Origin: Enterobacterales bacterium CwR94
GTDB lineage: Bacteria > Pseudomonadota > Gammaproteobacteria > Enterobacterales > Enterobacteriaceae
DNA: 64,000 bases
Direction of reading: 5' to 3'
NCBI GenBank assembly: GCA_002837195.1
Contig: KZ478061.1
Span: forward strand, 230,382 to 294,381
In this document: positions 57,013-64,000 of the stretch, piece after piece
Layout: every line of letters starts with the position of its first letter
How positions within the stretch are numbered: position 1 is the first letter of the stretch
The notes under the pieces: model-generated
What the model was told of the DNA's origin: nothing
What the model saw: the letters and a program-made list of their open reading frames with translations, nothing else
Databases searched by the model: none
Translations under genes and position numbers: made by a program

Positions 57013-58212
57013 TTATTCGCGCTTCTTACGTGGGCGGCTGGCGTACAGATACAGCAGAATCGACGCCGTGGCACACAGCGTAATAGACCACACCATCGGC
57101 CAGGCGGACTGGAAATCAATGGTTGCCAGCAGCGCGCCAGCCAGTGCACCAATACCAAATCTCAGCGTTCCCGCCAGCGAGGATGCTGTGCCGGCCATAT
57201 GGGGAAATTCATCCAGAATAATCGCCATCGCGTTCGAGGAGACAATCGCAACGCAGCCAATAAACAGTGCCACGCCAAACACCATCGGCAAAAAGCCCAA
57301 ATCGAACGCGCTGACAATCAGTAACCAGATGCCCATTGAAAACTGGATCATCAAGCCAAGGCGAAACATATTTAATGGCCCAAACCGGCGGACAAAACGG
57401 CTATTCAGCAGCGTCATGATGAACAGAAAGACCACGTTCAGCGCAAAGTAATAGCCAAAATGCTGCGGCGAAATATGGTTCAGTTCGATGTAAACAAAAG
57501 GCCCGGCGTTCAGGAATGAAAACAGTCCCGCAAAGGAAAAACCGCTCGCCAGCATGTAGCTCAGTACCCGCTTGTGACGAAACAGCGACCCAAAATTGCC
57601 AACGGTGGTGCGCAAATTAAACCGTTGACGCTTTTCCACCGGCAGCGTCTCACGAATTTGCGTGACCACCAGCAGCGTGGTAATAACAGCAGCAATCGCG
57701 ATCGTCCAAAAAATGGCATGCCAGCTCCACAGCACCAGTAACCAACCGCCAATAATCGGCGCCAGCAGCGGTGCAACGGTGGTGACCAACATGACAAAGG
57801 ACATCATGCGCGAAAACTCCTCTTTCGAGTAAGTATCACGCATCACCGCATTGATCACGACGCTGCCTGCCGCCGCAGACAAGCCATGCAAAAAGCGGAT
57901 ATTGATCAATTGCTCAATGGTTTGTGACAGCGCACAACTGGCGGCGGCAACGGCAAAGATCAGTGTGCCAAACGCAATGATCGGCTTGCGCCCAAAGCTG
58001 TCTGCCAGCGGCCCGTAGAACAACTGCCCCAGTGCAAAACCCAAAATATAGGTATTCAACGTCATCTGCACACTGCCAGCACTAACGTTAAATTCCCGAG
58101 CGATTTCCGGGAACGCGGGCAGATACATATCGATCGACAGCGGCATGAGCATCGCTAACAGGCCAAGAATCACCACCAAACCGATCGAGGAATTTTTTTC
58201 CTTTACCACCAC
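57013..58212 (-). CDS. bcr: Bicyclomycin/multidrug efflux transporter Bcr
   Basis: A 399-residue MFS (DHA1) drug/H+ antiporter (E. coli Bcr 396) with twelve membrane segments, which exports bicyclomycin, sulfonamides and L-cysteine in E. coli. Hallmarks: [19 protein letters not shown] in helix 1, motif [12 protein letters not shown] and [15 protein letters not shown] near the end. The start is GTG at 58212 after GGGAGCCT; three valine codons follow one another, so the exact start is slightly uncertain. rsuA lies 41 bp upstream on the same strand. Confidence 0.93.
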   Translation of the reverse strand: MVVKEKNSSIGLVVILGLLAMLMPLSIDMYLPAFPEIAREFNVSAGSVQMTLNTYILGFALGQLFYGPLADSFGRKPIIAFGTLIFAVAAASCALSQTIEQLINIRFLHGLSAAAGSVVINAVMRDTYSKEEFSRMMSFVMLVTTVAPLLAPIIGGWLLVLWSWHAIFWTIAIAAVITTLLVVTQIRETLPVEKRQRFNLRTTVGNFGSLFRHKRVLSYMLASGFSFAGLFSFLNAGPFVYIELNHISPQHFGYYFALNVVFLFIMTLLNSRFVRRFGPLNMFRLGLMIQFSMGIWLLIVSAFDLGFLPMVFGVALFIGCVAIVSSNAMAIILDEFPHMAGTASSLAGTLRFGIGALAGALLATIDFQSAWPMVWSITLCATASILLYLYASRPRKKRE

Positions 58213-58253
58213 AGGCTCCCTAAGCCCACCGTCGTGGGCTGATTAAACGGCTC

Positions 58254-58946
58254 TCAAAAACTGTTTATTTCTTCTTCTGTCAGTTCTCGGTATTCACCCG
58301 GCGCAAGATCGTCGTCCAGCGTCACGGCACCAATACGCTCGCGGTGTAACGCCACCACATGATTGCCCACGGCGGCAAACATGCGTTTTACCTGATGATA
58401 GCGCCCTTCGCTGATGGTTAAGCGCACTTGCTGCTCTGATACCACTTCCAGCGTGGCGGGCTTGGTCAGGGATTTCTCGTTGTGTAACTGTACACCGGCA
58501 GCAAACTGCGCCGCCGTGTCTGCGCTCACAGGATGCTCCAGCGTCACCAGATAGGTTTTCTCGCAATGACGGCGCGGTGAAGTGATCCGGTGCGACCACT
58601 GCCCATCATCGGTCATCAGCACCAAACCGGTGGTATCGATATCCAGCCGCCCTGCCGCATGCAGTTTGTAGGCCATCGGCTCTGCCAGGAAATAGAGCAC
58701 CGTTTGGTGGTTAGGGTCATCCGTGGAGCAGACATAGCCCACCGGCTTGTTCAGCATGTAATAACGTGGGCCAAGCTGCATCGCCAGCGGGTTACCATCA
58801 TATTCAACTTCACTGTCTGCCGTGAGTTTGAACGCGGTATCGCGTACGACCTCACCGTCCACGGTCACTTTTCTCGCCCGAATTTCCCGCGCAGCGATAG
58901 CACGGCTGATCTCAAGTTGTTGTGAGAGAAACTTATCAAGTCGCAT
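58254..58946 (-). CDS. rsuA: 16S rRNA pseudouridine(516) synthase RsuA
   Basis: A 230-residue enzyme (E. coli 231) that isomerises U516 of 16S rRNA. The N-terminal S4-like RNA-binding domain ([20 protein letters not shown]) is followed by the catalytic domain with Asp102 in [17 protein letters not shown] and the [19 protein letters not shown] block. Divergent from radD, upstream of bcr on the same strand as in E. coli. Confidence 0.96.
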   Translation of the reverse strand: MRLDKFLSQQLEISRAIAAREIRARKVTVDGEVVRDTAFKLTADSEVEYDGNPLAMQLGPRYYMLNKPVGYVCSTDDPNHQTVLYFLAEPMAYKLHAAGRLDIDTTGLVLMTDDGQWSHRITSPRRHCEKTYLVTLEHPVSADTAAQFAAGVQLHNEKSLTKPATLEVVSEQQVRLTISEGRYHQVKRMFAAVGNHVVALHRERIGAVTLDDDLAPGEYRELTEEEINSF

Positions 58947-59134
58947 TAATTCTGTCTGGCCTGTATGTCTGGTTAGTCAGGACGTGAAAACGTCCAAAGA
59001 GGGTAGCGCGAGGGGCGCTCTCCAGGATGGAAGCCCCCATTATAGCGAGAGTTGTCAGTCGGGCACAGTAGGCAATCCCGTTACAGGCCATTTTCATGGC
59101 ATAATGCGATTTTGCCTGCATTCCACGATAGAAA

Positions 59135-60889
59135 ATGTCTTATCAACTCCGTCCTTATCAGCAAGAAGCAGTGGATGCGACTCTCGCCAGGTTTCGCCGT
59201 TCACACCAACCTGCCGTGATTGTGTTGCCCACTGGCGCGGGAAAAAGCCTGGTGATTGCCGAACTGGCAAGGCTGGCACGCGGGCGCGTTCTGGTGCTGG
59301 CGCACGTGAAAGAGTTGGTGGAACAAAACCACAGCAAATACGAAGCACTGGGCTTGCAGGCAGATATTTTTGCCGCCGGGTTGCAGCGCCGGGAAAGCCG
59401 TCGCCAGGTGGTCTTTGGCAGTGTTCAATCTGTCGCGCGCAATTTGCCTACGTTCGACGATGCGTTTTCCCTGTTGATTGTCGATGAATGTCACCGTATC
59501 GGCGATGATGATGAAAGCCAATATCAGCAAATACTGCGTCATCTGCGTGAGCGCAATGCGCGCCTGTGTCTGCTGGGCTTAACCGCTACGCCTTATCGCC
59601 TGGGAAAAGGCTGGATTTACCGCTTTCATTATCACGGCATGGTGCGCGGCGATGAGCAGGCCCTCTTCCACGACTGCATTTATGAATTACCGCTGCGCTA
59701 TATGATCAAGCACGGCTATCTGGTGACCCCGGAACGTCTGGATATGCCGATCGTGCAATATGATTTCTCTCGCCTGACGCCGCAGCCTAATGGCCTGTTC
59801 AGTGAAGCCGACCTGAATCACACCCTGCGCGACCAGTCGCGCGTGACGCCGCATATCATTAAACAGATTATTGCTATGTCGGAGGGCCGACGCGGCATCA
59901 TGGTCTTTGCCGCCACGGTTGAGCATGCGCGAGAAGTGCTGGCGCTGCTGCCGGAAAACAGCGCCTTGATCAGTGCTGACACCCCCGGCGCTGAACGCGA
60001 TGCGCTGATTGCGGCCTTTAAAGCACAAAGCCTGCGCTTTTTAGTGAATGTCGCCGTGCTGACCACCGGTTTTGACGCCCCGCATGTGGATGTTATTGCC
60101 ATCCTGCGCCCAACCGAATCGGTGAGCTTGTATCAGCAAATTGTTGGCCGTGGCCTGCGTCTCAGCCCCCATAAAACAAGCTGCTTGATTTTGGACTATG
60201 CCGGTAATACTCACGACCTTTACACGCCTGAAGTGGGCAGTCCGAAAGGGAAAAGCGATAACCAGCCGGTGCAAGTATTTTGCCCAGCCTGCGGATTTGC
60301 CAACACCTTTTGGGGCAAGGCCACCGCAGAGGGCATGGTCATTGAACACTTCGGCCGCCGCTGTCAGGGCGTGATGGAAGATGATGACGGTGAGCGCGAA
60401 CAGTGTGATTTTCGTTTTCGTTTTAAATCCTGCCCGCAATGCAATGCCGAGAATGATATTGCGGCGCGGCGCTGCAACACTTGTGACCACATCCTGGTGG
60501 ATCCCGACGACATGCTGAAAGCCGCGCTGAAGTTAAAAGACGCCCTGGTGTTGCGCTGTGCTGAAATGACGCTGGAAAGTGGCGCGGATGCAAAAGGTGA
60601 ATGGCTGAAAGCCACCTATTTTGATGAAGAAGGCGTGAATGTCAGCGAGCGTTTTCGCTTACAGACGCCAGCACAACGCCAAGTCTTTGCACTGCTGTTT
60701 ATGCGCCCACACCAGCGAGCCCCCGGCGTTGAACTTGGTTGGCAATCTGCGGCGGATGTGGTCGCGCTGCGCCCGCTTTTGCGCCATCCCGATTTTATCG
60801 TGGCTCGCAAGAAAGATCGCTTCTGGCAAGTCAGAGAAAAGGTGTTTGATTACCAGGGACGTTATCGCCTTGCACATCAGCTGCGATAA
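59135..60889 (+). CDS. radD: DNA repair helicase-like ATPase RadD (YejH)
   Basis: A 584-residue SF2 ATPase (E. coli RadD 586) involved in recombination intermediates and double-strand-break repair. Helicase motifs: Walker [13 protein letters not shown] box (VDECHRIGD), TATPYRLG, and motif [13 protein letters not shown]-terminal zinc-binding region has paired cysteines ([24 protein letters not shown]). The start at 59135 gives [17 protein letters not shown]. rplY follows after its own promoter. Confidence 0.95.
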   Translation: MSYQLRPYQQEAVDATLARFRRSHQPAVIVLPTGAGKSLVIAELARLARGRVLVLAHVKELVEQNHSKYEALGLQADIFAAGLQRRESRRQVVFGSVQSVARNLPTFDDAFSLLIVDECHRIGDDDESQYQQILRHLRERNARLCLLGLTATPYRLGKGWIYRFHYHGMVRGDEQALFHDCIYELPLRYMIKHGYLVTPERLDMPIVQYDFSRLTPQPNGLFSEADLNHTLRDQSRVTPHIIKQIIAMSEGRRGIMVFAATVEHAREVLALLPENSALISADTPGAERDALIAAFKAQSLRFLVNVAVLTTGFDAPHVDVIAILRPTESVSLYQQIVGRGLRLSPHKTSCLILDYAGNTHDLYTPEVGSPKGKSDNQPVQVFCPACGFANTFWGKATAEGMVIEHFGRRCQGVMEDDDGEREQCDFRFRFKSCPQCNAENDIAARRCNTCDHILVDPDDMLKAALKLKDALVLRCAEMTLESGADAKGEWLKATYFDEEGVNVSERFRLQTPAQRQVFALLFMRPHQRAPGVELGWQSAADVVALRPLLRHPDFIVARKKDRFWQVREKVFDYQGRYRLAHQLR

Positions 60890-60895
60890 GGATCG

Positions 60896-60924
60896 TTGCC
60901 GTAGGGACAAATCCCCGTTATAAT
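60896..60924 (+). promoter_or_regulatory. rplY promoter
   Basis: TTGCCG (60896-60901), a 17-bp spacer and the perfect TATAAT (60919-60924) predict a start near 60931 and a leader of about 83 nt. Confidence 0.8.
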
Positions 60925-60932
60925 GCCGCCCG

Positions 60933-61000
60933 CTTTTGCGACCGCAAAAGCTGAACACTATAACCTGTAGCTGGGTCGCCTGTTACAGGTCTTTGACTGA
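60933..61000 (+). promoter_or_regulatory. Structured rplY leader (L25 autoregulation)
   Basis: Two stem-loops precede rplY: GCTTTTGC/GCAAAAGC (about 60933-60952) and ACCTGTA/TACAGGT (60963-60990). In E. coli L25 represses its own translation through the mRNA leader, so these stems may carry the L25 site. The mapping to specific contacts is inference. Confidence 0.5.
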
Positions 61001-61013
61001 AAGAGACATCACA

Positions 61014-61298
61014 ATGTTTACTATCAATGCTGAAGTACGTAAAGAGCAGGGTAAAGGTGCGAGCCGCCGTCTGCGTTTAGCAAACAAATTCCCAGCCATC
61101 ATCTACGGTGGTAAAGAAGCTGCAGTTGCTATCGAACTGGACCACGATTTCGTTATGAACGCACAGACTAAGCCTGGCTTCTACGAAGAAGTGATCACTC
61201 TGGTTGTTGACGGAAAAGAAACCAAAGTTAAAGTGCAGGCTGTACAGCGTCACCCGTTCAAGCCAAAACTGCACCACATCGACTTCGTTCGCGCTTAA
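61014..61298 (+). CDS. rplY: Ribosomal protein L25
   Basis: A 94-residue 50S subunit protein (E. coli 94) that binds loop E of 5S rRNA. It is the short enterobacterial form without the CTC C-terminal domain; it starts [20 protein letters not shown] and ends [15 protein letters not shown]. Codon use is that of a highly expressed gene. The start is ATG at 61014; the frame opens at 60936 through the leader. Strong promoter, structured leader and terminator make it a stand-alone unit. Confidence 0.97.
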   Translation: MFTINAEVRKEQGKGASRRLRLANKFPAIIYGGKEAAVAIELDHDFVMNAQTKPGFYEEVITLVVDGKETKVKVQAVQRHPFKPKLHHIDFVRA

Positions 61299-61320
61299 TC
61301 GCCGAATGTGTTGATTAAAG

Positions 61321-61348
61321 AAACGCCGCAATTGCGGCGTTTTTTTTG
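61321..61348. terminator. Bidirectional terminator between rplY and yejK
   Basis: An AACGCCGC/GCGGCGTT palindrome around AATT with eight Ts on the rplY side, between convergent genes. Confidence 0.9.
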
Positions 61349-61350
61349 GC

Positions 61351-62355
61351 TTATTTTCCGCTGGTGCGGCGTTGCAACTGGTCGCGCAAATTCGGCGGTG
61401 TGCCTTTAATGGTCAGGGTATCCGTGGTGGGATCCCAAAAAATACGCTCACCCAGTAACAGTGCATCAAAATTCAGCGTTAACCCACCGCCGCTACCGGC
61501 AAATTTGGTTAACTGCTTAAGCGTGCTGCGGTCGGCCGGAAAATGGTCTTCCAATTCATAGCCCTGCTCACGCGTAAACTCCTCAAACTTCTTCTCACCC
61601 AGCGGTGCCAGCTCATTTGACAGCGTGGCCAGCGCTATCTCTTCACCCGACTGAAACTGCTCATTGCAGTATTCGTACACCTGCTGACGGTATTGCTGAC
61701 GCTCATTTTTATCTGCGCCAGATTCCACGCAGTAGTCTTCTACTGCCTGTAGCAACCCTTTATTTTGCGCTTTGGTATCCAGCCCCACGCTGGCACCGAG
61801 GAAATCCATAAAGAAGTCGGCAACTTTGCGCCCAATACGGCCACGCAGGAAGGTCAAATAGCGCGTTGACTCCGGGTTGGTTTCCCATTCAGTGATGTCG
61901 ATGCGGGCGACAATATCGGCATGATTAATATCCAGATACTGCGTGGCACTGATATCCAGCTCATCGTTCACTCGTCGGCTTTGTTGATTGCTTAAGACGG
62001 CAACCAGCAGATATTCCACGGCCAGATAACGATACTGAGCAAACAGCACCACACCGCCTTCAGCAAACGGATATTTAGCCAGTTCATCACGCAGACGACC
62101 GGTCGCCGCGCGGCTAAACGCCAGAAAATCATCCTGACCAGAGCGACAATTTCTCAGCGCATCGGCCAACTCACTGCCTTCGTTAAATAAGCCGTAGGCT
62201 TTATTTTTTGCACTGTAGACGCGGTGCAACTCTTCCATCATGTCACTGACGGCCACCGTCTCCGGCAGCAGCGATTCACGCAGAACCAGTTCCAGCGTTT
62301 GTTCATCACGCTTAATCAATTGGTGCAGCGCGATCTGGTTGATGTCCAGACTCAT
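61351..62355 (-). CDS. yejK: Nucleoid-associated protein YejK (NdpA)
   Basis: A 334-residue nucleoid protein (E. coli YejK 335) that co-purifies with nucleoids and interacts with topoisomerases in E. coli. Identified by the N-terminal [20 protein letters not shown] and the central [20 protein letters not shown] block. No membrane segment. Divergent from yejL, with 146 bp between. Confidence 0.94.
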   Translation of the reverse strand: MSLDINQIALHQLIKRDEQTLELVLRESLLPETVAVSDMMEELHRVYSAKNKAYGLFNEGSELADALRNCRSGQDDFLAFSRAATGRLRDELAKYPFAEGGVVLFAQYRYLAVEYLLVAVLSNQQSRRVNDELDISATQYLDINHADIVARIDITEWETNPESTRYLTFLRGRIGRKVADFFMDFLGASVGLDTKAQNKGLLQAVEDYCVESGADKNERQQYRQQVYEYCNEQFQSGEEIALATLSNELAPLGEKKFEEFTREQGYELEDHFPADRSTLKQLTKFAGSGGGLTLNFDALLLGERIFWDPTTDTLTIKGTPPNLRDQLQRRTSGK

Positions 62356-62501
62356 GGGTAAACTCTCCTGTTGGCTCAGGGGGCGTATTCAATCACTCCC
62401 GCGTCCGCCTTTCAATAGTCAAACGCGCCATCAAAAAGTGCAGAAAATGTCGCGTCCTTACGGTAAGATATCGCGTTTTATAGCCAAGATAATTTGCACT
62501 T

Positions 62502-62729
62502 ATGCCACAATCATCTCGTTACAGCGACGAGCGCGTTGAAAAACTGCTCGCCGATATGGTTCGCGTACTGGAACAAGACCAGGCGCCTACCGATCTTTCC
62601 CTGATGGTACTCGGGAACATGGTCACCAATCTGATCAACACCAGCGTCTCTTCCGCACAGCGCCGTACGCTGGCCCGATCCTTTGCAGAGGCGTTGCAAG
62701 CGTCTGTTCAGGAAGACAAAGCACATTAA
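62502..62729 (+). CDS. yejL: UPF0352 protein YejL
   Basis: A 75-residue all-helical protein (E. coli YejL 75) of unknown function, with family block [20 protein letters not shown] and the helix [18 protein letters not shown]. It precedes yejM by 24 bp and is probably co-transcribed with it, as in E. coli. Confidence 0.92.
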   Translation: MPQSSRYSDERVEKLLADMVRVLEQDQAPTDLSLMVLGNMVTNLINTSVSSAQRRTLARSFAEALQASVQEDKAH

Positions 62730-62753
62730 CAGCAATGGCGAACTGATCCCGTT

Positions 62754-64000
62754 ATGGTAAACAATCGGCAGCGATACCGAGAAAAAGTCTCCCAGATGAT
62801 TAGCTGGGGGCACTGGTTCGCCCTGTTTAACATTCTGCTCGCCTTTGCGCTGGGCAGTCGGTATTTGTTCGCATCAGACTGGCCAGCCTCGCTGGCTGGT
62901 CGCATTTACGCGTTTACCAGTTGGGTGGGGCATTTTAGCTTTCTTGGCTTTGCCGCCTACTTGCTGATTATCTTCCCGCTGACCTTTATCGTGATGTCGC
63001 AGCGCTTGCTGCGTTTTATTTCCGCGATGGTCGCGACCGCCGGGCTGACGCTGGTTCTGGTCGACAGTGCGGTCTTTAGCCGTTTTCACCTGCACCTGAA
63101 TCCGGTGGTGTGGGAGTTGGTGGTAAACCCCGACCAAAGTGAACTCGCGCGCGACTGGCAACTGATGTTTATCAGCATTCCCATTTTGTTTCTGGTGGAG
63201 ATGCTGTTTGCCACCTGGAGCTGGCAGAAGCTGCGTAGCCTCAATCGCCGCAGCTTCGGCAAGCCGATGGCCGCGGTGTTTATCACGGCGTTTTTCGCCA
63301 GCCACCTGATGTATATTTGGGCCGATGCGAATTTCTATCGCCCGATTACCATGCAGCGCGCCAATTTACCGCTTTCTTACCCAATGACCGCACGTCGCTT
63401 TCTGGAGCGTCACGGGCTGTTGGATGCGCAAGCCTATCAGCGTCGTCTGGTGGAGCAAGGTAACCCAGAAGCGCTGTCGGTCGCCTACCCACTTAACGAT
63501 ATCAGCTTCCGCGATGCGGGCTCGCGTAACAATCTGCTGGTGGTCACAGTGGATGGGCTGAATGCGAAAACCTTAAACAGCGCCCTGCCGAATCTGGCGA
63601 AATTTGCTGATAATAATGTGAATTTCCGTCAACACTACAGCGCAGGTAACACTGATGACAGTGGCTTATTTGGCCTGTTTTACGGGATTTCCCCCGGCTT
63701 TATGGACGGCGTGTTAGCCGCGCGTATTCCTTCTGCTTTGATCGGCGCACTGAGCCAGCAGGGCTATCAATTTGGCCTGTTCTCCTCCAGTGGTTTCCAC
63801 TCTCCTCTGTACCGACAAGCACTGTTGGCTGATTTTTCACTGCCCAATGCCGAGAGTCAGGAAAACAAGCAAACCACCCAGCAGTTCCAACGCTGGCTGG
63901 AAGGACAACAGCAACAATCAACACCCTGGTTCTCGTGGGTTTCTTTAACCGGTAAGCAGGATTTAGAAGACAGCCGTGGCGATGTGCTCAATCGCCGCTA
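62754..64000 (+). CDS. yejM: Cardiolipin/LPS-homeostasis protein YejM (PbgA/LapC), 3' end cut by window
   Basis: An essential inner-membrane protein; about 415 of 586 residues are present. Five N-terminal membrane segments lead to a periplasmic sulfatase/phosphoethanolamine-transferase-like domain (NLLVVTVDGLNAKTL onward). In E. coli it senses periplasmic lipid A and, through LapB-FtsH, controls LpxC stability. The conserved interface segment ADANFYRPITMQRANLPLSY, which binds lipid A at the membrane surface, is intact. The start is ATG at 62754 (MVNNRQRYREKVSQM), without a strong ribosome site, suggesting coupling to yejL. Confidence 0.95.
   Translation, partial: MVNNRQRYREKVSQMISWGHWFALFNILLAFALGSRYLFASDWPASLAGRIYAFTSWVGHFSFLGFAAYLLIIFPLTFIVMSQRLLRFISAMVATAGLTLVLVDSAVFSRFHLHLNPVVWELVVNPDQSELARDWQLMFISIPILFLVEMLFATWSWQKLRSLNRRSFGKPMAAVFITAFFASHLMYIWADANFYRPITMQRANLPLSYPMTARRFLERHGLLDAQAYQRRLVEQGNPEALSVAYPLNDISFRDAGSRNNLLVVTVDGLNAKTLNSALPNLAKFADNNVNFRQHYSAGNTDDSGLFGLFYGISPGFMDGVLAARIPSALIGALSQQGYQFGLFSSSGFHSPLYRQALLADFSLPNAESQENKQTTQQFQRWLEGQQQQSTPWFSWVSLTGKQDLEDSRGDVLNRR

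Overview
The window is a chromosomal segment of an enterobacterium. Nearly every gene has a close E. coli counterpart of matching length. From about 10.4 kb to the right end, gene order follows the E. coli 48-min region: yohJK-cdd-sanA-mglCAB-galS-yeiB-folE-yeiG-cirA-lysP-yeiE-yeiH-nfo-fruAKB-setB-yeiW-yeiP-yeiR-lpxT-mepS-pdeN-yejABEF-yejG-bcr-rsuA-radD-rplY-yejK-yejL-yejM. The left 8.5 kb (potFGHI, ybjN, rimK, grxA, ybjM, rybB, ybjG) matches the E. coli 19-min region. Differences from E. coli (nfsA/ybjC absent, sdaC and maeA inserted, frmA beside yeiG, an extra MFS/LysR pair) suggest a non-Escherichia member of Enterobacterales, perhaps Erwiniaceae (Pantoea/Erwinia-like). The genus is an inference.

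Left arm (1-8.6 kb): putrescine importer potFGHI (potI cut by the window edge), ybjN, the glutamate ligase rimK, glutaredoxin grxA, ybjM, the sigma-E sRNA RybB with a clear promoter, and two overlapping PAP2 phosphatase genes behind a PmrA-like box.

Middle (9-30.6 kb): serine importer sdaC, the LrgAB-like pair yohJK, cytidine deaminase with a CRP-CytR-CRP control region, NAD malic enzyme, sanA, the galactose ABC importer mglBAC with repressor galS and well-placed CRP and GalS sites, yeiB-folE, a divergent MFS/LysR pair, a formaldehyde detoxification pair (frmA-yeiG), catecholate receptor cirA with a distal Fur-type promoter and long leader, and lysine permease lysP.

Accessory island (about 30.7-35.9 kb), between lysP and yeiE: a serine hydrolase, then a visibly AT-rich block with a Hanks-type Ser/Thr kinase carrying an alpha-helical C-terminal half, a 185-residue protein with a faint GIY-YIG-like signature, and a cytoplasmic trypsin-like protease with an intact triad. 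Five copies of a short hairpin-forming repeat lie between and beside these genes. This is the best place in the window for an undescribed system, possibly stress- or phage-related, although the three genes are not arranged as one operon.

Right arm (36-64 kb): yeiE/yeiH, endonuclease IV, the fructose PTS operon with two Cra operators, setB, EfpL, a truncated fimbrial-like secreted protein, COG0523 GTPase yeiR, lipid A kinase lpxT behind a 7-codon mini-ORF, murein endopeptidase mepS behind a structured region with a small ORF, c-di-GMP phosphodiesterase pdeN, peptide/microcin C importer yejABEF, and the yejG-to-yejM block including L25 with its structured leader. No rRNA, tRNA, CRISPR array, intact IS element or integrase was recognised.
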